From Neosynechococcus sphagnicola sy1 (GTDB lineage Bacteria; Cyanobacteriota; Cyanobacteriia; Neosynechococcales; Neosynechococcaceae), in the NCBI RefSeq assembly GCF_000775285.1, contig NZ_JJML01000001.1:1-64000 (forward strand): DNA of 64,000 bases. Direction: 5' to 3'. Below the pieces are notes generated by a model. That model was not told the DNA's origin. It searched no databases and saw only the letters and a program-made list of their open reading frames with translations. Made by a program: the position numbers and the translations under genes. Within the stretch, counting starts at the first letter, position 1; each line of letters opens with the position of its first letter. Shown one piece after another: positions 56,685 through 64,000 of this stretch.

Positions 56685-58251
56685 ATGATTAGTCAAATTT
56701 TAGACACCAGTGACGCACCGATTGATCTATCCAGTCCCCAGGTCTTGCTATCGACGCTGCAAAGCCTGCGCCAAACTGTGGAAACTGAAGGAGCAGCTAC
56801 CTTTAACCAGTGGCGATCGCAGATTCAGCGGCCTGAGTTTCTTTCTAGTGCCCTGAATCTAGCTCAATATCTTGCCTTACGTCGCCATGACCTTCGCGAT
56901 CTGCAAGCCGCACTCATGCCTTGGGGCTTATCCTCATTGGGGCGAATTGAAGCCCGAGTCATGCCTAATCTTGAGGCCGTTATTGCCACCCTGGCCGTCA
57001 TTTGCGGCCAAGCCACTACTGAGCAGCTCCACCGCCCCCCGATCGCATCTTTTTTTGAGGGCAATCGTTTACTACGGCAGCACACCGAGGAATTATTTGG
57101 CCCCACCCTCTCCCATCGTCGGGTCAGAATTATGGTCACCTTACCCACGGAGGCTGCCACTGACTATGGGTTAGTGCGAGAAATTGTCCGACGGGGGGTC
57201 AAACTGCGTCCGCATCAACTGCGCCCACGATGATCCAGAGACCTGGAAGTGCATGATTGACCATATTCGTCGAGCAGAGCAGGAGAACGGCACGAGTTGT
57301 AAAGTCATGATGGATTTAGCAGGCCCTAAAATCCGCACCGGATCAGTCCTTGCCCCCCTTAATAAAACCCGGGTGTTTCGAGGAGATCATATCCTGCTGT
57401 CGCGGTGCAAGTCTGAACTCGGCAATGAAATTGTGTCAGATGAGGCCATCCCATCCCCTGTAGACAACTTTCAAACGTGCTGTACGGTTCCTGAAATTCT
57501 CGATTTACTTGTTGTTGACACACCGGTTTATATTGATGATGGCAAGATTCGGACACGGGTGGTTGACACCCAATACCCCTTGCCCGATGGGCAACTCGGA
57601 CTGTTATTACAAGTCACCCATGCCAGCCCCAAGGGGATCAAACTGCGGCCCGAAAAGGGGTTAAATTTTCCCAACACAATTTTGCCACTCAACCCACTCA
57701 CCGCGAAAGATTTATCGGATCTGGATTTTGTTGCCGCTCATGCAGAGATTATTGGTTACTCTTTTGTACAGCGACCTGCCGATATGGAGCTACTTCAACA
57801 AGAATTGGATCAGCGCTCTGGGGAACGGCGATCTCGACCTGCAATCGTGGCCAAAATTGAAACCGCGATCGCGGTTAGTAATCTCCCAGAATTAATTATT
57901 TATGCAGCAGGTAAACAATCCTTTGGTGTCATGATTGCCAGAGGCGACTTAGCCGTTGAAATTGGATATCAACGGTTGACAGAGATTCAGGAAGAAATTC
58001 TCTGGCTTTGCGAAGCAGCGCATGTTCCTGTGATCTGGGCAACGCAAGTGCTAGAAAGTCTGGTCAAGAATGGAGCCCCTTCCCGTGGAGAGATGACAGA
58101 TGCCGCCATGGCTGAACGGGCTGAGTGTGTGATGTTAAACAAAGGACCATTTATTGCCGAAGCCATCACCATTTTGGATGATGTCCTAACTCGCATGGAA
58201 GCCCACCAGATGAAAAAAACACCCCAGCTCCGAGCATTACACTCCTGGTAG
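56685..58251 (+). CDS. pyruvate-kinase-like protein with N-terminal extension and no C-terminal domain, one single-base shift
   Basis: About 521 residues after repair. The first 145 residues are a helical extension (VLLSTLQSLRQTVETEGAAT...). The barrel follows: RRVRIMVTLPTEA, CVRINCAHDDPETW, KVMMDLAGPKIRTGS, GLNFPNTILPLN, AKIETAIAV (catalytic lysine region), VMIARGDLAVEIG and VIWATQVLESLVKNGAPSR. It ends after the barrel without the usual C-terminal alpha/beta domain. The shift is in a run of six G near 57193-57198. Activity as pyruvate kinase is plausible but allosteric control would differ. Confidence 0.8.
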
Positions 58252-58656
58252 ATCACCTCTTTCGGGAGCGACAAAATAGCAATTCCCCAATGAATTAGTT
58301 ACAGCTCCTTGGTTAGAATTTAGAAGCCAGTATCCCAAAACTCTTCTGGATTCAGATGCTTGGATGCTTAAGTCAGAATGTACCGCATGTGAGGAAGAAC
58401 TGCTATGGGCAGATCCTTGACGAACTGCATCCTGATTGCTCATCAGTATTTTGGTGGCTATATAACGACGCTAGTTGAGTGGGTGGCTCAACCCTTATAC
58501 AAATTCTTATGCCTGTAGTTACGTGATAAATTAATGTATTCGTCATTGTTTTCCTTGTAGTATTTGTAGCATGGGATTGTCCAACAAGTTTGTTCTATCC
58601 CTATATTTTCGGCTTAATACCGGGATAAAATAAATTAGCAGTCAGTATGGCTAAAA
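58252..58656. other. intergenic region, no recognisable gene
   Basis: 405 bases with scattered AT-rich stretches and a short imperfect repeat (GATGCTTGGATGCTT near 58354-58369). A weak hairpin (TTGAG/CTCAA near 58477) is the only structure I see. Promoter signals for the next gene are presumably in its right half. Confidence 0.5.
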
Positions 58657-58981
58657 ATGCCCAAAGGAAATCCCAGCCCTAAAATCACAGCGTTGTTCAT
58701 CGCGCGTCAGTTTAAACGGCTTGATGCTGACGACATTCCTTTAGCTAAAAAAGTGTGTGCAAGTTCGATTGTCGCAAGATGTGGACGTAGTAGTTCGATC
58801 ACTACCCAACATGAGTGTATGGCTCCGAAAGGTAATCGGTGAGGCTGCTAGGCGGGAGCTGATGGCTGATGCAAATGAACCAGCGATGGTCAAAGACCGC
58901 TCTCCGAACATCGCATCTCCCCAGTCGCAGAAACCAACCCGTGACCCTAAGAAGAGAGGTGATGCAAATGCAGGCCGTTGA
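58657..58981 (+). CDS. small ribbon-helix-helix-like cyanobacterial protein, one single-base shift
   Basis: About 107 residues after repair: MPKGNPSPKITALFIARQFK, LAKKCVQVRLSQDVDVVVRS, LPNMSVWLRKVIGEAARREL, and a basic disordered tail. The central part reads like a CopG/RHH DNA-binding unit with a beta strand and two helices, widespread in cyanobacteria as hypothetical proteins. The shift is in a run of six A near 58747-58752. It overlaps the next gene by 20 bp, so the two are translationally linked. Confidence 0.65.
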
Positions 58982-59339
58982 TTCAGAGGCGAGAGAGATC
59001 CGTGATTTGTTAGTAAAGGTAGACAGCAAGCTAGATGGCTTACAGTCTGGTCTGCAAGCTCTAGACAAGAAAGTAGATGTCTATATCGCTCGTACTGATG
59101 AGCGTTTTAATAGTATCGACAATCGGTTTAAATCTCTTGACACCCAAATAGCAGATCTTAAGAAGAGTACAGAGACTCAAATAGCAGATCTTAAGAAGAG
59201 TACAGAGACTCAATTTGCTGATATCAAAGTGCAGTTAAGGGCACAAGATACCCGACTGTGGGGGTTTGTTGTCACGCTCTCTCTAGCCGTTATTGGCTTT
59301 TTATCAAAGCTGGCATTCTTCCCATCTGGAAGGATTTAG
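58962..59339 (+). CDS. coiled-coil protein with hendecad repeats and C-terminal membrane anchor
   Basis: 125 residues from ATG 58962 with a GAAGAGAGG ribosome site. A coiled coil runs from residue 10 to 95, including two exact copies of TQIADLKKSTE and a third variant TQFADIKVQLR: an 11-residue period, hendecad coiled coil. The two copies are a 33-bp perfect tandem DNA repeat near 59148-59213. A C-terminal helix (LWGFVVTLSLAVIGFLSKLA) anchors it. Partner or function unknown; it starts inside the previous gene. Confidence 0.7.
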   Translation: MQMQAVDSEAREIRDLLVKVDSKLDGLQSGLQALDKKVDVYIARTDERFNSIDNRFKSLDTQIADLKKSTETQIADLKKSTETQFADIKVQLRAQDTRLWGFVVTLSLAVIGFLSKLAFFPSGRI

Positions 59340-59363
59340 CTGTTTACCCGGATTAGTACCCGG

Positions 59364-59540
59364 ATGTGTTGCTGAAAGCTTTTTGGGTACCTTCAAAACC
59401 GAGTTGATCGATCCCATGACGTTCTCTGCCAGAGCCATTGCCCGAACCGTCCTAGCGGAGTAGATTCAGGTGTCTTACAACCGATAACGAATCTACTCGA
59501 CGATTGGATGATTTTGCCCAGTCCAGTTTGAGGGGAATGA
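59364..59540 (+). mobile_element. IS3-family transposase C-terminal remnant
   Basis: CVAESFLGTFKTELIDPMTF, ARAIARTVLAE, IQVSYNR and CPVQFEG in one frame with three internal stops. The AESFxxTxKTELI...YNRxRxxSxxGxxxPxxFE pattern is the end of IS3 OrfB. A decayed 29-bp copy of the previous gene's tail (27/29 identical) follows at 59606-59634. Confidence 0.75.
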
Positions 59541-59703
59541 GTAGCTTATGCTAGATCATCAGATAGTAGCTTAATTTACCTAGCCACTTTTTTGAGACAA
59601 GGTCAATGGTCAAAGACTGCTCTCCGAGCATCGCTAAGTTGATCACCTTTCTCATCAGAGAAACTAACTAAAGTGAGCTGTAGTGTATTCCTGGAGACCG
59701 CCT

Positions 59704-60981
59704 ATGCCCCTTGATACCAATGCCCCTCCCCCGCAAGGGGATGTCCCCCCATCCGGTTTGCCCCCCGTTGTCAGCAATAACAGCCTCGCAACCGTAACCG
59801 CGATCCCAGCCAGCGGGCTAGACTTACCCCGCCCTGCTGAGACTGCAGGATCTTTACCCTTGGTGGGATTAACAACTTGGCGACCCACAGCTTCCTTGAT
59901 GATTGTCATTGCCTCGTTGGTGTTGCTGTTGGGGCTGGTGTTAGATAACCAATGGGTGATCGGCGCTGGGATGTTGGTGAATCTGTTGGTCGCCCTCAAA
60001 GTGCTGTGGCGCCCCCTTGTCTGGGTATTCATCGCCATGGTGACCCAGCAGCAGAACACGATTCCCGTAGCAATTGTGGGTGTCTTGTTGTCATTCGTCG
60101 GTTACCAGCATTTCAGGGGGCACTTGCAATGGCTGGGTCAGCAATATACCGAGCTGAACTGGGATGCCATTGGGGCCATTGGCGAGGGCATTATTGGGGC
60201 GGTCGGCCAGATCTTGATTGCTTTGCTGGCACTGTGGGTGGCTTGGCGACAGTACATCATTGAGAAAGAGCTTACGACCCAACAGAACCGTATTACCCAG
60301 CAGCAGACGATTGATACCTACTTTCAGGGCATCTCTGACCTAGTGATGGATGATGAAGGACTGCTAGAGGATTGGCCGCTGGAACGGGCGATCGCAGAGG
60401 GACGCACCGCTGCGATTCTCAGTAGTGTGGATGGCAATGGCAAGGCTAAAATTCTCCGATTTCTCTCCCACTCCCGACTCCTCACCCCCCTGAAGCGCGA
60501 TCGCCGATTGGGTCGCCCAATTCTGGATGGAACCGGGGGCTATGCCGAAGACCGATTGCATGGCATTCGGGTGATTGATTTGCGAGTCATGTTGGCCAAG
60601 GCAGATCTGTCTTACAACGATTTACGCTGGACCGATCTCAGTGACTCCAATCTGATAGAAGCCAATCTCAATCAGTGTGATCTAGTGAAAGCCAATTTAG
60701 CCCGTACCATTCTCTTTAACGCCAGTTTGCAGGGAACTGATCTAGAGGGTGCCCGACTTTTTTATGGCAACCTGAAGGAGGCTAGCCCCCGCAGCCGCAC
60801 CCACCCACCAGACTATGAAACCGGAGCTTACACAGGGGCGGTTGTGGAAAATGCAGACTTCACCAGCGTCCGGAAGATGTCTGAAGAGCAACGCTATTAC
60901 TGCTGTGCCTGGGGTGGTTCCAAGACTCGTAGCACCATCCCAGGGGGGTGTGAAGGCATCCCCAACCAACTGGGTCGTTAG
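59704..60981 (+). CDS. membrane protein with pentapeptide repeats
   Basis: 425 residues from ATG 59704. A Pro-rich N-terminus is followed by membrane helices (LMIVIASLVLLLGLVLDNQW, LVWVFIAMVTQQ and VGQILIALLALWVAWRQY), a cytoplasmic helical part with TIDTYFQGISDLVMDDEGLL, and a right-handed beta helix of pentapeptide repeats from about residue 300 (ADLSYNDLRWTDLSDSNLIE, ANLNQCDLVKANLARTILFN). It ends in a Cys/Trp-rich tail. The family is common in cyanobacteria; role unknown. Confidence 0.8.
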   Translation: MPLDTNAPPPQGDVPPSGLPPVVSNNSLATVTAIPASGLDLPRPAETAGSLPLVGLTTWRPTASLMIVIASLVLLLGLVLDNQWVIGAGMLVNLLVALKVLWRPLVWVFIAMVTQQQNTIPVAIVGVLLSFVGYQHFRGHLQWLGQQYTELNWDAIGAIGEGIIGAVGQILIALLALWVAWRQYIIEKELTTQQNRITQQQTIDTYFQGISDLVMDDEGLLEDWPLERAIAEGRTAAILSSVDGNGKAKILRFLSHSRLLTPLKRDRRLGRPILDGTGGYAEDRLHGIRVIDLRVMLAKADLSYNDLRWTDLSDSNLIEANLNQCDLVKANLARTILFNASLQGTDLEGARLFYGNLKEASPRSRTHPPDYETGAYTGAVVENADFTSVRKMSEEQRYYCCAWGGSKTRSTIPGGCEGIPNQLGR

Positions 60982-61228
60982 GTCTGGCAAGCAGGACATT
61001 CCCAGGCTCCACTATTGGCTGTGCTTATCGACTGATTCGATGATAAAAACCCCAGGCTGGCTCCAGACCCACAGTTAAAAAGTCAGGCGAGGACTCAATC
61101 TAGCTGAACACAACGAAGTCACGGTAGGACACAATCACTATCCTGATGGGGTTGGAAGTGCAAAAATAAAGCGGGGGAATCACCTCAGTTTTTGATCACC
61201 CAAGAGAATCTACGAGAGTGAATGAGCT

Positions 61229-62572
61229 ATGACTCCCAATCCTGCCATCATGCAAGCCGTGCAACAGCTCGGGGGACGGGTCACGGTTGGGGATGTCGCA
61301 ACCCAAGCGGGATTGGACATCAACACCACAGAGCAGGGCTTACTGGCCCTCGCGAGCGATGCCGGGGGCAATCTCCAAGTTGCAGAATCGGGGGATCTGG
61401 TTTATCAGTTTCCCAGCAACTTCCGAGCCATCCTCCGCAACAAGTTCTGGCAATTGCGTCTCCAGGAATGGGGACTCCGGATTTGGGGAATCTTATTTTA
61501 CTTGATTCGCATCTCCTTCGGGATTTTGCTAATTGCCTCAATTGCCATCATTTTGATTGCTATTGTAATGCTGTTGCTAGCTGCCAGTGCCAGTCAGGGG
61601 AATCGCGATCAAGAAGAACGCAGCAATCGATCCGGTGGCTCAATGATGCTCCCCCTCAACTGGATCAGTCCTGACTTCTTCTGGGTCTTCTACCCGAATT
61701 ATGGCTACCACGGGCACCAACGCCAGCGGACTCGAGCCCATCGCGGCTCCGGGATGAACTTTCTGGAGGCAATTTTTTCCTTCTTATTTGGGGATGGTAA
61801 TCCCAATGCTGATTTAGCCGATCGTCGCTGGCAAGCGATCGCAGCTGTGATTCGGAAGCATCGTGGCGCAGTGATTGCCGAGCAGATCACCCCCTACCTG
61901 GATACCTTGGGTGCCGGACATGACCTGGAATTTGAAAGCTATATGTTGCCAGTACTGATCCGATTTCAGGGACGACCCGAAGTCACCGCTGAGGGTGGGT
62001 TCATCTATCACTTTCCAGAATTGCAGACAACCGCCACTGAACGTCAATCTCGGTCAGTCGCCACCTACTTAGAGGAATATCGCTGGGAGTTTAGTCAGGC
62101 GAGTAGCTGGCAAAAACTAGGGGCAGCGGGTTTGGGGGGATTGAATCTCGTTGCGGCACTGGTGCTGGGTTCACTCCTTCAGCAGGGTGATTTAGTCGTG
62201 GCAGCGGGGGCATTCGTGGCCTTTGTCCAGTCCATCTATTGGGTGCTATTAGGGTATGGGGTGGCATTCCTGGCAGTCCCCCTCCTGCGATTCCTCTGGC
62301 TGCAGCGCCGTAATCATGCCCTTGAAGTCCGAAATTCCCAGCGTCAGCAACGGGCGATCGCCCTGACAGAAGCCGACGATGCCCTGCGGAAAAAACTGAA
62401 GGATGCCAAACAATTTGCCAGCGAAACCGTCATCCATCAGGAAGACGCCATCTACACCACCGACCGGGATCTTTTAGAACAAGAAGTGGATCAATCAGCA
62501 CGGATCGATGAAGAGTGGCAACGCCGATTAGACCAAGCTAGTTCGGAGCCAGGTTCAGCTGACCCTCCTTAG
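61229..62572 (+). CDS. conserved cyanobacterial membrane protein, unknown function
   Basis: 447 residues. The first 65 form a winged-helix-like unit (VQQLGGRVTVGDVATQAGLD...GDLVYQFPSNFR). Then come a long helix pair (ILFYLIRISFGILLIASIAI), a loop with a Tyr/His-rich PNYGYHGHQRQRTR, a second copy of the winged unit (AVIRKHRGAVIAEQITPYLD, GGFIYHFPELQ), two helices (VAALVLGSLLQQGDLVVAAG and VLLGYGVAFLAVPLLRF) and a coiled C-terminus. The duplicated winged unit ending in V/IYxFP is notable. It is convergent with the DUF2254 gene, overlapping by 35 bp. Confidence 0.6.
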   Translation: MTPNPAIMQAVQQLGGRVTVGDVATQAGLDINTTEQGLLALASDAGGNLQVAESGDLVYQFPSNFRAILRNKFWQLRLQEWGLRIWGILFYLIRISFGILLIASIAIILIAIVMLLLAASASQGNRDQEERSNRSGGSMMLPLNWISPDFFWVFYPNYGYHGHQRQRTRAHRGSGMNFLEAIFSFLFGDGNPNADLADRRWQAIAAVIRKHRGAVIAEQITPYLDTLGAGHDLEFESYMLPVLIRFQGRPEVTAEGGFIYHFPELQTTATERQSRSVATYLEEYRWEFSQASSWQKLGAAGLGGLNLVAALVLGSLLQQGDLVVAAGAFVAFVQSIYWVLLGYGVAFLAVPLLRFLWLQRRNHALEVRNSQRQQRAIALTEADDALRKKLKDAKQFASETVIHQEDAIYTTDRDLLEQEVDQSARIDEEWQRRLDQASSEPGSADPP

Positions 62573-64000
62573 ATGGATATTGGGAAGTTGGTGAGATGTC
62601 AAACCAACTAAAAAACTCCATCAAGAATGGTCGCAGACTCGGTTCAACATAGTAAAAATCTTCCCCTCGATCCGTAAATTCCCAGAAATCAGGCCTAGAG
62701 GACTGAAGTTCATCTTGAATAATTTTGAGGCGGGTATTGGGTTCGTTGTTCATGTCTTGATAAATGATCCTTGCCAAGGGGAGATCCCCGCACATTAAAT
62801 AGAATGCCGCCAATTTAGCTTGAGACTTGCGCACACCCCTGAGGGTACTTTCCTGCTGCTCACTCTCTGCATCTTGATCAATTCTCAGAAAAATTTCCAG
62901 AATATTCTGATTCATCGTTGATTTAGCTTTGCAGCAGGACTGTGCCAGTAACAATAAATCAAAGGCAAAAGTTTCAGTTAAAAACAGTAAGCCAGCCTTA
63001 TAAGCCGTCAGACTGTAATAACGAAAATACTGGGCGATTTCCAGAACTACCGCTTCATCCTGATGTTGGAGTGCCGCTTCAGCAATCAGCCGATATTGCT
63101 TAATAATATTGTAACCAGTCCTAATATCGCGGGCGTTAATCACCGCCCGCAGGTAGGTATTAAAAAACTTAATCGCCAGATAGACAATTTCCGAACGCTG
63201 GCACTTTAGTGCTTGCTCGGCCATCTCTCGGGTATGGATGGCAACCATGTAACAAGCACCTCGGAAGTCATTGAGGGAATCGGTAAAAATTGCCTGATAC
63301 AGGCGAAAAATTTTTAATTCCATCCAAATTTTCTGCTTCTGAATTTCCGCCAGCATCACATTGTCCACCGAAACAAAATCAGGATCTCGGCAAATAGGCT
63401 CGGTGAGCTTATACCAGCCATCAGGTAATCGCAACTTTAAGCCTGCATAGAATAAAGCACAAACCTTTAAACTATTGAGGGCATCCAACATGATCGGCCC
63501 TTCTCGCTGATGAATTGCACTCGTGGCAATTCCCTTAATCTCATCCAGAGCAGTCAAGCATTGATCATGAATGGGAGGAATTTTTGTCTCGCTCCGAGTG
63601 CAATGGGTAGAGCTAGCAATAGATTGACAAACTTGTTGTTCAATTTTGCGAATAATCGAAGCAGGACGTAGGAAATTAAAAACAAAATAAAATAAGGGAT
63701 TAAAATCAGAAAAGAAAGTGTTCCCAAAATAAGATTTATTAGAATTAACAAGACTGGTTTCTCTAACACACTAAAAACTAGAGATGTCCAGACACTGACT
63801 AAATTAGCAATGATCAAAAATAAGATCATGAAAAAATTAGTCTTCTCCCGGAGAAACAGCTCCGTCACCTTGGGAGTAAACCGATCTGCACTGAGTTGCA
63901 CCACAATCGCAACAACTGAGATCGTGAACCCCAACACCCCAGACAACACCTGTGCCAATGTGCCGATGAATCCTTGCAAGGCACTCGGATCGTGGATTTG
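62538..64000 (-). CDS. DUF2254-like membrane protein, partial at window edge, one single-base shift
   Basis: The open frame enters from the right edge (QIHDPSALQGFIGTLAQVLS) and runs through VLGFTISVVAIVVQLSADRF, two or three membrane helices, and, after a shift near 63690 that is repaired by adding one T, continues FLRPASIIRKIEQQV, TKIPPIHDQCLTALDEIKG and a long helical soluble domain to 62538. The pattern VVxQLxxxRFTP and DEIKGIAxSAI fits DUF2254. The N-terminus lies outside the window. Function unknown. Confidence 0.65.

Noticed and set aside
59149-59214. CRISPR-like repeat
   Set aside because: Only two adjacent copies without spacers, inside a coding frame; it is a tandem repeat of a coiled-coil unit. 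No CRISPR array is visible anywhere in the window.

Overview
The window is a cyanobacterial chromosome segment. The evidence is the many HIP1-type palindromes (GCGATCGC and near variants), a phycobilisome core gene (apcF), a RemA homologue, an NtcA-type promoter in front of glnA, a cyanobacterial Rieske protein, an OprB/SLH-type iron uptake porin, CruP, and many small families found mostly in cyanobacteria (DUF3122, DUF3365, DUF4079, YbjN-like). I cannot name the species.

Layout. 1-0.9 kb: nested IS5-family remnants that cut a tRNA-Pro(CGG) gene. 0.9-10.2 kb: ordinary core genes (glyS, gloB, a nitroreductase divergent from an ArsR regulator, rplI, dnaB, an NFACT/RqcH protein, remA, gmk). 10.3-17.7 kb: AT-richer accessory DNA with small membrane proteins, a CPBP protease fragment, a VapC-type toxin, a helicase-tail remnant, and a three-gene ABC-3C conflict system (SMC-like ATPase, middle component, DUF4297 nuclease effector). 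18-36 kb: a sulfur and redox island with two TauE/SafE-type exporters, DUF1634, lgt, YidH, a two-cysteine ArsR regulator, two rhodaneses, a broken CoA-disulfide-reductase-like gene, a Rieske protein with DUF2892, a haem-binding DUF3365 protein, DUF3122, DUF4079, a nitronate-monooxygenase-like flavoprotein, cysK, and a large cyclic-nucleotide-binding/AAA/4Fe-4S membrane fusion. Four near-identical 26-bp inverted repeats lie upstream of four of its transcription units and probably mark one regulon. 36-38.3 kb: a gene graveyard (MITE-broken methyltransferase, DsbA-like gene, RND, cydB, ISL3 and IS30 pieces). 38.6-40.5 kb: porin. 40.5-41.4 kb: IS5/IS630 remnants. 41.4-64 kb: core genes again (ruvB, a ferritin-like protein, glnA, apcF, the 2-oxoglutarate decarboxylase/succinate semialdehyde dehydrogenase pair that closes the cyanobacterial TCA cycle, tRNA-Pro(TGG), a class A beta-lactamase-like protein, cruP, a CHAD protein, a pyruvate-kinase-like protein) with some IS debris and conserved membrane proteins up to a DUF2254 gene cut by the window edge.

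One caution runs through everything. About fifteen genes, including glyS and ruvB, are split by single-base shifts, nearly all in short homopolymers and nearly all repaired by removing one base. I read these as sequencing or assembly errors, not mass gene death, and give such genes as single features spanning the shift. True breaks are those with an insertion, an internal stop or missing domains: the methyltransferase at 35.4-36.1 kb, the CoA-disulfide-reductase-like gene at 21.6 kb, and the RND, cydB and transposase fragments.
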